Positions 1 through 9,419 of a stretch of 46,926 bases of DNA are shown in pieces. Under the pieces are notes generated by a model. That model did no database searches. It was not told where the DNA came from and saw only the letters and a program-made list of their open reading frames with translations. The stretch comes from Candidatus Aenigmatarchaeota archaeon (lineage in GTDB: Archaea > Aenigmatarchaeota > Aenigmatarchaeia > QMZS01): NCBI GenBank assembly GCA_030600555.1, contig JAUVLW010000005.1, positions 1 through 46,926 of the forward strand. The letters run 5' to 3'. Each line of letters begins with the position of its first letter. The first letter of the stretch is position 1. Position numbers and translations under genes: made by a program.

Positions 1-30
1 TTTCATTTCTTCTAATTTTTGATTATCCAT
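1..30 (-). CDS. Start of an unidentified gene running off the left edge (partial)
   Basis: Reading leftwards, an ATG ending at base 30 opens a frame (MDNQKLEEMK) that leaves the window without a stop. A TATA-like run (TTTATATATT, about 51-60) lies roughly 25 bases upstream, the spacing expected for a leaderless archaeal transcript. Only ten codons are visible, so no function can be named, and the call rests on promoter spacing alone. Confidence 0.4.
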   Translation of the reverse strand, partial: MDNQKLEEMK

Positions 31-275
31 ATCATCAGATAGTAGAAATCTTTATATATTTGATTATTTCATTACTTTGACTTAATATTGATTACACCTT
101 AACTCAAATTTTTCGGATTTTGCCTTAAGATTCAGATAGAATTTAAAAGAGAGAAATGTCTCCTTATAGGTTCGCAAAAACCAGAAGAATTTTATAGGGG
201 GATTGAGCGGGGGTTGAAAGGTATTGGGATATAGTTTGATTTTTTAAACAATAGATAGAAAAAACTTTTAGTATA
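31..275. other. Intergenic region left of hamB
   Basis: About 245 bases hold the probable promoter of the leftward partial gene (TATA-like run near 51-60) and the 3' side of hamB. I see no RNA gene, repeat or ORF of useful length. A G-rich stretch near 196-220 has no partner forming an obvious hairpin. Confidence 0.4.
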
Positions 276-2870
276 TTAAAATCCACTATTTTTTAGATGC
301 CGTTTAAAAATATTTGGTAGTGTAATAGAATTCTTTTGGAGCCAATTTGATACAGTACCTTCAATTTTAGATGGCAACTTTCCGAGGATAATACTTGCTA
401 TTGATCTATTTAATCCACCATTCATTAATTCTAATGCTCTAGGATCACAAGCACCCATTTCAAGCATTTGAGGTATATTTAAATAATATTTATTTTTCTC
501 TTTCTCTTTATCATCCATCATATAAGATAAAATATCAGCCCAAAGTTTATAATATTTTACGATTTCGAATCGCACATATTGATTAATATTATGAGTAACT
601 TTTCGGATTGCTGTATCTACGCTTTTATGAGACTCTTTATCTATTGTTATATCCCGCTCAATTATTTTCTTATAAGGTTTACCTTGTAACCAAGGTACAG
701 CATATCTAACTATTTGACGTATAGATATTCTTTTAAATTTTTTACCTGCTATCTCTTCTTCTTTAATTATTTGAAATATCTCCTCGAGCCTTTCTGTTAA
801 ATCTTCAAACTGAAAATAAAAATTCTTATTATAAAATGGCATTAATCTTTGTTCCTCAGAAGAATCATCTTTACTCCCTGTGTTAAATGGATGTTTAGAG
901 ATTAACCATTTTTCAATCTTTTCTTCCATTATCTGAAGATATAAAGCATTTTGTAATAAAGGATCTATTGTAGGATTAATATATAATATCTCCTTAGGGA
1001 TTTCTAATTCCTTTAAAGAATCATGAAGTTTACCTAAAATATATCTAATTTCATCTTCAGGAAGACCTTTGTATTTAAGGTAATTATAAATTCCTCCAGT
1101 GTGCTTAATATATTTATGTCGCAATAAAATGATAGTATAAGCAACAGCTTTTTTTTCGATTTTCGTCACCGGTTTTAATATATCATCCATCAAATTATCT
1201 TTATATTCTTGAAATGCTTTTGTTGTTACCGGAATAATTTCTTTAGTAAAATCAGACTCAAATTTTTCATTCCCCCACATATCATCTTCGGTTTCAATAC
1301 AATAAACGGATCCTGATAAATGAGACCTAATCCTTCCCGCCCTACCTATCAAATTACCAAATTCAAAGTTTGCTAATTCCTGTTTATCTTTTTTCTTAGT
1401 TATCATGAATAATTTTTGAACTGGAAGATTTACTCCCTCTATAAGTGTGGGCGTACATACAATATGCCTAATCGCCCCACTCCTATATAATTCCTCAATT
1501 TCCATCCTAGCAAACTCTGGTACACAACTATGATGAAAAGCGACTCTTTTTTTTAAACACTTAATAAGTGCATAATTTGGATGGATTTCCTCAGAAAGAT
1601 ATTCTATGAGTTCAGTAATTGAATTATCGACCTCACCTATATTCTCTAATTTATTAGATAAATGTATTGCCCAAATTTCTGCACTGAATTTCGTATTTGC
1701 ATATATAACATTCTGACTATTAGGAGAATATTTTGCAACAAGACTGGATATTGCTTCTGGTTTATTTCTAATAATCTTACTATATAAAGTTAGATCAAAT
1801 GGAATATCTATTCTTATTGAATTTCCAGAAGGACTTTTTATAAACACCTCTACAGTATTCCTATATTGTTTTCTGAATCTCAATACAGCCTTAGTTTGAT
1901 ATACGGATAAAAACATTGAAGACAGTGATTCTGAAGGTTTACCTGTAATTGTCTCAAAAGTTCTCGTCAAGTTTTTTAGAAATGGTCCTGCAATAACGAT
2001 TTTAGTTCCTTTGCAACTTAAAGCCAATTCATAAAGAACAAATTCAAATAAAACACCTCTCTCAGCTTGTTCCATATTCTGAACTTCATCAAAGAAAATT
2101 ATATCTGGTTCAAACCCTTGTTCTCGGTTAAGTTCAATAATTTTTAAAGCTCTTTCAGGAGTTAATACAAAAATTTCTTTATTTTTAAATTCTTCTTTTC
2201 CTTGGGAAAAACTAGTTTTAATAGTTACATTATAATCTTTCAATCTATTTCTAAAAATTGAACTAACCTCATAAATTAAAGCACGAGATGGAACTATGTA
2301 TACCGAGTAAAATCTATCTTTTTTAATCATATTATCTACAATATAATTTTGTACCATAAATGATTTACCCGATGAAGTTGGAGCAGATATTGCAATATGT
2401 TTTTTATTGTTAAGATGGTCCCATAATCGTTTTTGAAATGAAGAACCATAAAAGGTTCTATCTGCAACTTCAATTCTTAATAAAGCTCTTTTTAGACCTA
2501 TTTCAAGATTCAAGGCATCATCAAAATAAACATTAAATTTATCTATATTTTCATCAATAACTTTTTTTAGATGCACACTTAATGGAAGATTCCCGGTTCT
2601 AGAAATAATAATATAGCTATAGTTTAGAAATAAAGAATCATCTTCTTTTTCGAGTAGTGTTAGAATGGCAAAAGATAGTGCTTTTGTTTGCATAGTCTCA
2701 TCATTACTCATTGCCAATATAGATGCAAACCATGCGGCTTTCCTCAATTTACCTTCATCGATAGGTTTATGTTCATCGATATTAAATTCACGATAAAATT
2801 GATTCTCCGCTAATAAATCTAGAATCTCATTCAACACCTTATTATCATTACAAGCTTGAAATGTTTTCAT
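276..2870 (-). CDS. hamB: HamB, superfamily 2 helicase of a Hachiman antiviral system
   Basis: This 864-residue protein is an SF2 DNA helicase. Walker A is APTSSGKS (about residues 163-170), motif Ib region TPER near 238, and the DExx box is DEVQ (about 261-264). A second RecA-like domain carries TPTLIEGVNLP and the motif VI arginine finger GRAGR. An N-terminal region of about 130 residues and a long C-terminal region flank the motor. The ATG overlaps the hamA stop (ATGA), so the two genes are translationally coupled. The HamB identity comes mainly from this partner: in Hachiman, HamB is a helicase that holds and releases the HamA nuclease on sensing DNA damage or invading DNA. The motor resembles Ski2/Hel308-like helicases, which is the alternative name without the context. 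Confidence 0.85.
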   Translation of the reverse strand: MKTFQACNDNKVLNEILDLLAENQFYREFNIDEHKPIDEGKLRKAAWFASILAMSNDETMQTKALSFAILTLLEKEDDSLFLNYSYIIISRTGNLPLSVHLKKVIDENIDKFNVYFDDALNLEIGLKRALLRIEVADRTFYGSSFQKRLWDHLNNKKHIAISAPTSSGKSFMVQNYIVDNMIKKDRFYSVYIVPSRALIYEVSSIFRNRLKDYNVTIKTSFSQGKEEFKNKEIFVLTPERALKIIELNREQGFEPDIIFFDEVQNMEQAERGVLFEFVLYELALSCKGTKIVIAGPFLKNLTRTFETITGKPSESLSSMFLSVYQTKAVLRFRKQYRNTVEVFIKSPSGNSIRIDIPFDLTLYSKIIRNKPEAISSLVAKYSPNSQNVIYANTKFSAEIWAIHLSNKLENIGEVDNSITELIEYLSEEIHPNYALIKCLKKRVAFHHSCVPEFARMEIEELYRSGAIRHIVCTPTLIEGVNLPVQKLFMITKKKDKQELANFEFGNLIGRAGRIRSHLSGSVYCIETEDDMWGNEKFESDFTKEIIPVTTKAFQEYKDNLMDDILKPVTKIEKKAVAYTIILLRHKYIKHTGGIYNYLKYKGLPEDEIRYILGKLHDSLKELEIPKEILYINPTIDPLLQNALYLQIMEEKIEKWLISKHPFNTGSKDDSSEEQRLMPFYNKNFYFQFEDLTERLEEIFQIIKEEEIAGKKFKRISIRQIVRYAVPWLQGKPYKKIIERDITIDKESHKSVDTAIRKVTHNINQYVRFEIVKYYKLWADILSYMMDDKEKEKNKYYLNIPQMLEMGACDPRALELMNGGLNRSIASIILGKLPSKIEGTVSNWLQKNSITLPNIFKRHLKNSGF

Positions 2871-3808
2871 TTTTTCTCTTGGTATTTTACACCATGAATG
2901 GCTTCAAATAGAGTATGTCTAAAATTGGATACATTCTTTACTGGAATAAAGAAAAAATCCAAATACACTTTCTCAAACTCAGCATATTTACCTTGTAATT
3001 TTTCTACTATCTGTTTTTCAAATTCTGGAACCTTATCTACGATATATTTAGCCAATAATTCTTCGGCAGATTTATTATCTTTGGCTTTTTTCTCACAACG
3101 GTCAATTTCCTTCTCGTTATAAATTATTAACACTGGATGAACTAAGATATTATTAATAAATTCGGTGGTGGTAGGATCCAAACTATTATAAATGAAATTT
3201 AATTCTGAACTAGATAAATCTTTTGAAATTGTATTTTTTGCAATTAATAGATCATGATTCAGATTTTTTGCACTTGATTCATGACCATGAAATCTATCTA
3301 AAGAAATTAAAGATTCAGTAATACCTCTCGGATAGTTCTGTATAATTTTGCTTTCTCCCAAGAATAATGCACTAAAATTATTATAAAACCCAATAAATAT
3401 TCCATCAGAACCTTTTACTTGATCATTTGGATATATGCCTCTAATCTTATGAGCTATCATAGGTGCCTTAAGAATTGATTCCACCAATAAGAATAAAATT
3501 AACTCTCCAAATTTTCCGTCTTTATCTGGATTAATTCCACCAAAATACTGGAGTGCTTCTCTATAGGGATTTTTGCCGGTCTTTTCAAATTCTTTCTTTT
3601 CAGTTTCACTAAAAACAAATTTATCTAATTGTGAAGCTATATGGGTAATTAAACCATCATATCTTTGTTGAGTTCCTGAAAATTTAATATTAAAGCATCT
3701 TATCATTATCTTTTCTTTCTTTCGCACATGTGGGTTTAAAAATTTTTTTACCCAATCACTCTCAATTCTTACAAATTTGCCCCAATTATAATTTCCATGA
3801 TTTGCCAT
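2867..3808 (-). CDS. hamA: HamA, DUF1837 nuclease of a Hachiman antiviral system
   Basis: This 313-residue protein matches the HamA (DUF1837) family by its pattern: GKFGELILFLL near 98-107, then KGSDGIF (D135) and LFLGESK (E152, K154). That D...ExK arrangement is the PD-(D/E)xK nuclease active site, and all the residues are present. In Hachiman, HamA is the effector nuclease controlled by the HamB helicase. Here it is promoter-proximal and ends in an ATGA overlap with hamB. The start used is the first ATG; a later Met at residue 35 would remove a Lys-rich N-terminal stretch and cannot be excluded. Nothing looks broken. Confidence 0.86.
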   Translation of the reverse strand: MANHGNYNWGKFVRIESDWVKKFLNPHVRKKEKIMIRCFNIKFSGTQQRYDGLITHIASQLDKFVFSETEKKEFEKTGKNPYREALQYFGGINPDKDGKFGELILFLLVESILKAPMIAHKIRGIYPNDQVKGSDGIFIGFYNNFSALFLGESKIIQNYPRGITESLISLDRFHGHESSAKNLNHDLLIAKNTISKDLSSSELNFIYNSLDPTTTEFINNILVHPVLIIYNEKEIDRCEKKAKDNKSAEELLAKYIVDKVPEFEKQIVEKLQGKYAEFEKVYLDFFFIPVKNVSNFRHTLFEAIHGVKYQEKK

Positions 3809-3961
3809 TTTACCATACTTTGTATTGAATTAAAATATTATATTAACCAAAATCAATATTTGAATATATACTTTTCATTTTGACTTGAATTAGACCTAAA
3901 AAACATCAGTTTTAAATCTTGATGAATATAATTATGAAAATAGAATCAAGAGGTGCAAAAA
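3809..3961. promoter_or_regulatory. Divergent promoter region between Hachiman and type I RM operons
   Basis: Two defence operons fire away from each other here. On the minus strand an AT-rich TATA-like stretch (near 3830-3850) lies 25-40 bases before hamA. On the plus strand hsdM has a clear Shine-Dalgarno element, GAGGTG, six bases before its ATG at 3962. The GTG that an ORF finder picks at 3953 lies inside this element. Confidence 0.5.
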
Positions 3962-5416
3962 ATGTTTGAACAAATTTTTAAAAATGTGGATGATGTTCTT
4001 TGGAAAGATGCAGGTTGCAGCAGTGAATTGGATTATGTGGAACAGACCTCATGGATTCTTTTCTTGAAATATATCGATGACCTTGAAAAAGAAAAACAGA
4101 TTTCCGCAGAATTAGCTGGTAAAAGTTATACTAATATAATTAGCCCAGAATTTCAATGGAATGTCTGGGCAATGCCAAAAGGCAAGGATGGAAAATTAGA
4201 CCATCATAAAGCTCCTATGGGGGATGATTTGACCGAATTTGTTAATCAAAAATTATTCCCTTATTTCAAGAAATTTAAACTAAATGCGGAAAACGCAGAT
4301 ACAATTCAATATAAAATTGGTGAGATTTTTAGTGAATTAAAAAATAAGATTCAAAGCGGTTATAACTTGCGGGAAGTGATTAATCTAATTGATAAATTGC
4401 GTTTTGGTTCTCATGCTGAAAAACACGAAATGTCGCATTTATATGAAGCAAAAATCCAAAATATGGGAAATGCTGGCAGGAATGGTGGAGAATACTATAC
4501 CCCGCGTCCACTCATCAAAACAATTGTAAAAGTCGTGAAACCCACCATAGGAAATAAAATTTATGATGGTGCAGTTGGCTCAGCAGGTTTTTTATGCGAA
4601 TCTTTTGAATATCTGAAAAACAGTAAAAAATTGACCACTAAAGATATGGAAACACTTCAAAAAAAAACATTTTGCGGTAAAGAGAAAAAATCACTCGCTT
4701 ATATTATTGGTATTATGAATATGATTTTTCATGGCATTAATTCGCCAAATATAATCCACACCAACACACTTACAGAAAATATTACGGATATACAGGAAAA
4801 AGACCGTTACGAGATTGTTATGTAAAATCCTCATTGTGGTGGGTAAGAAAGGGCTGAAGTTCAGCAGAACTTTACATTTAAAACCGGAGAAACCGCTTTC
4901 TTATTCTTACAGCATTTTATTAAAATACTAAAGGCGAGCGGTAAAGCGGGCATTGTCATAAAAAATACATTTTTGTCAAACACTGATAATGCCTCGATTT
5001 CATTAAGAAAACACTTACTGGAAACCTGCAATTTGCATACTGTTTTGGATTTGCCCGGAGGCACATTTTTAGGCGCGGGTGTAAATACAATTGTGTTGTT
5101 TTTTGAGAAAGGAGTTCCAACACGAAAAATCTGGTATTATCAATTAAATTTAGACAGAAACTTGGGCAAGACTAATCCCTTAAATGAAAACGATTTGGCT
5201 GAATTTGTAGAACTTCAGAAAACAAAAGCAGATTCAGCAAACTCCTGGACTGTAAAAATTGCGGATATTAATGAAGAAACTTTTGATTTATCTGTAAAAA
5301 ATCCCAATGCAAAAAAAGAGGCTCCGCTTAGGGAACCAAAAGAAATTTTGGATGAGATGAAAAATTTAGATAAAGAAAGCGCAGACATCTTAAAATCAAT
5401 AAAGGGGTTAATTTAA
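3962..5416 (+). pseudogene. hsdM: Type I restriction-modification methylase HsdM, interrupted by two in-frame TAA codons
   Basis: The N-terminal part has the typical HsdM opening (MFEQIFKNVDDVLWKDAG) and the SAM-binding motif DGAVGSAGFL. The C-terminal part continues in the same frame with the conserved NTFLSNTDNAS and LDLPGGTFLGAGV segments, so there is no frameshift. At the catalytic motif, where NPPFGGKE is expected, the DNA reads TAA-NPHCGG-TAA-E (stops at 4823-4825 and 4844-4846). Both the NPPF motif and the reading frame are therefore destroyed, while the rest looks well preserved. TAA is an ordinary stop elsewhere in the operon, so recoding is unlikely. I chose ATG 3962 because GAGGTG sits at ideal spacing. 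The damage could be recent inactivation or an assembly or strain artefact; a protein split in two pieces is less likely because the motif itself is changed. Confidence 0.85.
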
Positions 5417-5417
5417 T

Positions 5418-5867
5418 ATGGTTGGGATTTCGGCGGGTAAGCAACTAATTCTGGAGGGTTCTAAAGGCAGTTCTAATTCTCTATTTATTGTAAAAACCTC
5501 TAGCAAAATTAAACCTGAAACAATAAAAAAGATTAAACTTGATTTGGAAAATTGGTTGGAAAATAAAAATTTTGATGAATTTCGCAATAAAAAAATCGAT
5601 TTATCCCTTGTTATTTATACCTCAGAATTAAATATGAAAATCCAAGATGTGGATAATATTGCAAAAATAATATTGGATGCAATCTGCTTTAGTAAGCATC
5701 ATGGAAAGCCATTTTTATTTGAGAATGATAATCAAATTTTAAGATTATTGGTTTATAAAATAAAACAAGAAGAAATGAAAGAAAGTAATACTGACGAATT
5801 TGTTATTTCATTTCGAGAGCATAATGCTGAACTGCAAATGAATTTGATTGAAAGGGGTGAAATATGA
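5418..5867 (+). CDS. RusA-like Holliday-junction resolvase/endonuclease domain protein inside the RM operon
   Basis: The 149-residue protein has the RusA signature: DVDNIAK (D77, D79, N80, K83) followed by LDAI and then END at D104. These line up with the catalytic Asp-Asp-Lys-Asp set of RusA as I remember it (D70, D72, K76, D91 in the E. coli protein). The N-terminal half has a strand-helix pattern consistent with the family. It starts one base after the hsdM stop and overlaps hsdS by ATGA, with AGGGG upstream, so it is part of the RM operon. RusA resolves Holliday junctions in phages; its role here is unknown. The family call rests on motif order only, since overall similarity to RusA is weak. 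Confidence 0.55.
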   Translation: MVGISAGKQLILEGSKGSSNSLFIVKTSSKIKPETIKKIKLDLENWLENKNFDEFRNKKIDLSLVIYTSELNMKIQDVDNIAKIILDAICFSKHHGKPFLFENDNQILRLLVYKIKQEEMKESNTDEFVISFREHNAELQMNLIERGEI

Positions 5868-7081
5868 GTAAACAATGGGAAGAAAAGAAATTGGGGGATG
5901 TTTGTGATATCTTTAATGGGCTTTGGAAAGGAAAAAACCCACCTTACATTGAAGTGGGTGTTATCAGAAATACCAATTTTACAAAAGAAGGTTTTTTAGA
6001 TGATTCTAACATTGCCTATTTACTTGTAGAAATAGAACAATATAAAAAAAGGAAATTGTATGTTGGAGATATTATTTTAGAAAAATCTGGAGGGGGTCCG
6101 AAACAGCCTGTTGGTCGTGTCGCTCTTTTTGACAAAAAAGAAGGAGATTTTTCATTTAGTAATTTTACTTCTACAATTAGAGTTTTAGATGACAAAATCG
6201 TGGACTTTAATTTTTTGCATAGATTTTTATACTTTGAGTATATATCTGGAAAAACCAAGACTATGCAAAGACAATCCACGGGAATTAGAAATTTACAACT
6301 AAAAGAATATAAACAGATTTTAATTCCAATCCCACCACTCCCAGAACAAAAACGTATCGTTGCCATTTTAGATAAAACTTTTGAAAACATTGCAAAAGCA
6401 AAAGAAAACGCGGAAAAGAATTTAAAAAATGCAAAAGAAACTTTTGAAAGTTATTTGCAAAGTGTTTTTGAAAATAAAGGTGAAGGGTGGGAAGAAAAAA
6501 AGTTAGAACAAATATCTAAAACATTTAGCAGAGGTAAATCTAAACACCGTCCAAGAAATGATAAAAAACTGTATGGGGGTAAATATCCATTCATACAAAC
6601 GGGACAAATCAGGAATTGTAAACATTTCATCACGGATTATACACAAACTTATAATGAAACTGGTTTGGCACAAAGTAAATTATGGCCTAAAGGAACAATT
6701 TGCATTACAATTGCAGCAAACATTGCAGAAACAGGGATATTGGCTTTTGATGCTTGCTTTCCAGATAGTGTAATAGGAATTGTTGTAAATGAAAAAGTAG
6801 CTAATAATAATTTTGTCGAATATTTATTACAATCATTTAAGGTTGAGATTCAATCATTAGGTAAAGGAAGTGCGCAAGCAAATATAAACTTGGGAACTTT
6901 TGAAAACAGGCTTTTCCCATTTCCAAAATCTCTTTTTGAACAAAAATCCATCGTCGCCAAACTCGACTCACTCTCAGCCGAAACCAAAAAACTCGAACAA
7001 ATCTACAACCAAAAACTCACAGACCTAGAAGAACTAAAACAATCAATTCTCCAAAAAGCCTTTAAAGGAAAACTTACCTAA
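5864..7081 (+). CDS. hsdS: HsdS, type I RM specificity subunit
   Basis: The 405-residue protein has the usual duplicated plan. Target-recognition domain 1 spans about residues 5-150, the conserved helical region with IPPLPEQKRIVAILD about 155-200, target-recognition domain 2 about 205-345, and the second conserved region (EQKSIVAKLD) runs to the C-terminus. The central and distal helices form the spacer that sets the distance between the two half-sites of the DNA target. The two recognition domains differ from each other, implying an asymmetric bipartite target. The gene overlaps its upstream neighbour by ATGA and has GGGGTGA as a Shine-Dalgarno-like element. It looks intact even though hsdM is not. 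Confidence 0.93.
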   Translation: MSKQWEEKKLGDVCDIFNGLWKGKNPPYIEVGVIRNTNFTKEGFLDDSNIAYLLVEIEQYKKRKLYVGDIILEKSGGGPKQPVGRVALFDKKEGDFSFSNFTSTIRVLDDKIVDFNFLHRFLYFEYISGKTKTMQRQSTGIRNLQLKEYKQILIPIPPLPEQKRIVAILDKTFENIAKAKENAEKNLKNAKETFESYLQSVFENKGEGWEEKKLEQISKTFSRGKSKHRPRNDKKLYGGKYPFIQTGQIRNCKHFITDYTQTYNETGLAQSKLWPKGTICITIAANIAETGILAFDACFPDSVIGIVVNEKVANNNFVEYLLQSFKVEIQSLGKGSAQANINLGTFENRLFPFPKSLFEQKSIVAKLDSLSAETKKLEQIYNQKLTDLEELKQSILQKAFKGKLT

Positions 7082-7089
7082 GTATCATT

Positions 7090-9384
7090 ATGAATGAAGC
7101 GGAAACCAGAGCAGAACTAATTGACCCAAAATTAAGAGAAAGCGGTTGGGGAGTTGTAGAAGGGTCTAAAGTATTGAGAGAATACCAATTTACGGATGGA
7201 AAACTGCGAACCGCTTTAGGAAGGGCAAAACCCTCAATTGCGGACTATATCTTAGTTTACAAAGGAAGAAAACTTGCGGCAATGGAGGCTAAAAGCGATG
7301 AAAAAGAAGTTGGGGAAGGAGTCGGACAGGCAAAAGATTACGCTGAAAAACTCCATTTAGAAACCACTTTCGCAACAAATGGCAAAGAAATTTATCAGAT
7401 TTGCATGGAAACCGCTAAAGAAGGATTAATTGACAATTTTCCAACACCTGAGGAACTATGGAATAAAACCTTTAACATTCAAAACAACTGGAAAGAAAAA
7501 TTCAATGAGACTCCAAATGGGGGCATTTACACACCAAGATTTTATCAGGAAATTGCAACAAATAAGGTTTTGGATACTATTGCCGAAGGTGAAAAGGACA
7601 GATTATTATTAACTCTTGCAACAGGAACCGGAAAAACCAAAATTGCTTTTCAAATTGCATGGAAACTATTCCAGGCTCGTTGGAATTTAAAACGAGACGG
7701 GGCAAGAAGACCGAGAATTTTATTTCTCACAGACAGAAATATTCTTGCAAATCAGGCATTTAATGAATTTTCTCCTTTCCCCGAAGATGCTTTGGTGAGA
7801 ATTAAACCAAGTGAAATAAGAAAAAAAGGTTCTGTTCCAACAAATGGGAGCATATTTTTCACAATATTTCAAACCTTTATGAGCGGTCCGAATGATACTC
7901 CTTATTTTGGAGAATATCCAAAAGACTATTTTGACCTAATAATTATTGATGAATGTCACAGAGGGGGAGCAAATGATGAAGGAAATTGGCGGGGAATAAT
8001 GGAATATTTTTCTCCCGCAGTTCAATTAGGTTTAACCGCCACCCCAAAACGAAAAGACAATATGGACACTTACAGATACTTTGGAGAACCTCTTTATGTT
8101 TATTCATTAAAGGAAGGAATCAATGATGGTTTCTTAACTCCGTTTAAAGTTAAAAGAATTGAAACAACACTGGACGATTATGTTTATACTTCCGATGATA
8201 AAATAATTGAAGGAGAAATAGAAGTTGGAAAAATTTACGAAGGAGCTGACTGGAATAAAATAATCGAAATTAAAGAAAAAGAAGCGTACAATGTAAAACT
8301 GCTTTTACGGGAAATTAATCAAAATGAAAAAACCATTGTTTTTTGCGCAACCCAAAACCATGCGCTCGCAATTAGGGACTTAATTAATCAATTCAAGAAA
8401 AGCAAAGAACCAAATTACTGCGTGCGTGTTACTGCCAACGACGGGGAACTGGGCGAACAATATTTGGAAAAATTCAAAGACAATGAAAACACAATCCCAA
8501 CAATACTCACCACTTCGCAAAAACTTTCAACAGGCGTTGATGCAAGAAATATTCGCAACATTGTTTTAATGCGTCAAATTAAAACCATAATTGAATTTAA
8601 ACAGATTGTTGGACGAGGCACCAGATTATTTGAGGGAAAAGAATTTTTCACAATTTATGATTTTGTTAAAATATCCCATCACTTTAACGATCCTGAATGG
8701 GATGGCGAACCATTGGAACCTGAACCTCTGACAAAACTAAAGTCAGTAGAAGTAACAGAAGAACGGACTCCATTTGAAGGAACCGCAGAAGGAAAACCAA
8801 AAAAGAAGATAATAAGAATAAAATTAGGGGCTGGAAAAGAAAGAGAAATTCAATGCATGATTCAAACCTCATTTTGGAGCGCAGAAGGAAAACCAATTTC
8901 CGCAGAAGAATTTTTACAAAATATATTTGGAAAACTGCCTGACTTTTTTAAAGATGAAAATGAACTTCGCAAAATGTGGTCAAATCCCATAACCCGAAGG
9001 GCTTTGTTAGATAGATTAGCAGAAGCTGGTTATGGGCTTAATGAACTAAAAACATTGCAACAGTTAATAGATGCTGAAAACAGCGATTTATTTGATGTTT
9101 TGGAATATATTTCCTATGCAATAAAACCAATAACAAGAGAAGAAAGAGTTGCCAAAGCGCAATCAAATATATTTAAATCATTGGACAATAACCAAAAAGA
9201 ATTCTTGGAATTTGTTTTATCCAATTATATTGAAACTGGCATTGAGGAACTTGATCAAGAAAAAATTCCAAATCTCCTTAAAATCAAATATAATGAGATT
9301 GAAGATGCCACTCAAAAATTAGGAAATGTTGAGAGAATTAGAGAAACCTTTATTGATTTCCAACAATATCTGTTTGCTAAATAG
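7090..9384 (+). CDS. hsdR: HsdR, type I RM restriction/translocase subunit
   Basis: The 764-residue protein has an N-terminal PD-(D/E)xK nuclease (D52 of ADYILVY, E66 and K68 in MEAKS). A superfamily 2 translocase follows: Walker A TGTGKT, DExx box DECH, SAT-like motif LTATP, and motif VI QIVGRGTR. The C-terminal helical domain resembles the EcoEI-type R subunit C-terminus that docks on the methylase. All catalytic residues are present. It starts eight bases after hsdS and closes the operon. With the methylase inactive, an active HsdR would normally have no assembled complex to join, so this intact subunit may be functionless here or rescued by another HsdM. Confidence 0.95.
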   Translation: MNEAETRAELIDPKLRESGWGVVEGSKVLREYQFTDGKLRTALGRAKPSIADYILVYKGRKLAAMEAKSDEKEVGEGVGQAKDYAEKLHLETTFATNGKEIYQICMETAKEGLIDNFPTPEELWNKTFNIQNNWKEKFNETPNGGIYTPRFYQEIATNKVLDTIAEGEKDRLLLTLATGTGKTKIAFQIAWKLFQARWNLKRDGARRPRILFLTDRNILANQAFNEFSPFPEDALVRIKPSEIRKKGSVPTNGSIFFTIFQTFMSGPNDTPYFGEYPKDYFDLIIIDECHRGGANDEGNWRGIMEYFSPAVQLGLTATPKRKDNMDTYRYFGEPLYVYSLKEGINDGFLTPFKVKRIETTLDDYVYTSDDKIIEGEIEVGKIYEGADWNKIIEIKEKEAYNVKLLLREINQNEKTIVFCATQNHALAIRDLINQFKKSKEPNYCVRVTANDGELGEQYLEKFKDNENTIPTILTTSQKLSTGVDARNIRNIVLMRQIKTIIEFKQIVGRGTRLFEGKEFFTIYDFVKISHHFNDPEWDGEPLEPEPLTKLKSVEVTEERTPFEGTAEGKPKKKIIRIKLGAGKEREIQCMIQTSFWSAEGKPISAEEFLQNIFGKLPDFFKDENELRKMWSNPITRRALLDRLAEAGYGLNELKTLQQLIDAENSDLFDVLEYISYAIKPITREERVAKAQSNIFKSLDNNQKEFLEFVLSNYIETGIEELDQEKIPNLLKIKYNEIEDATQKLGNVERIRETFIDFQQYLFAK

Positions 9385-9419
9385 TGAGATTAATAAAATT
9401 TTGATTAATCTAAGATAAA

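Noticed and set aside
196-220. G-rich stretch as a structured RNA or terminator
   Set aside because: No pairing partner or T-run could be found.
3953-3961. GTG start of hsdM given by the ORF track
   Set aside because: The GTG is part of a GAGGTG Shine-Dalgarno element at ideal distance from ATG 3962, and the standard HsdM opening begins there.
4823-4846. Recoding of TAA as an amino acid in hsdM
   Set aside because: TAA ends hsdS, sepS and other genes here, and the catalytic Pro and Phe codons between the two stops are changed as well.
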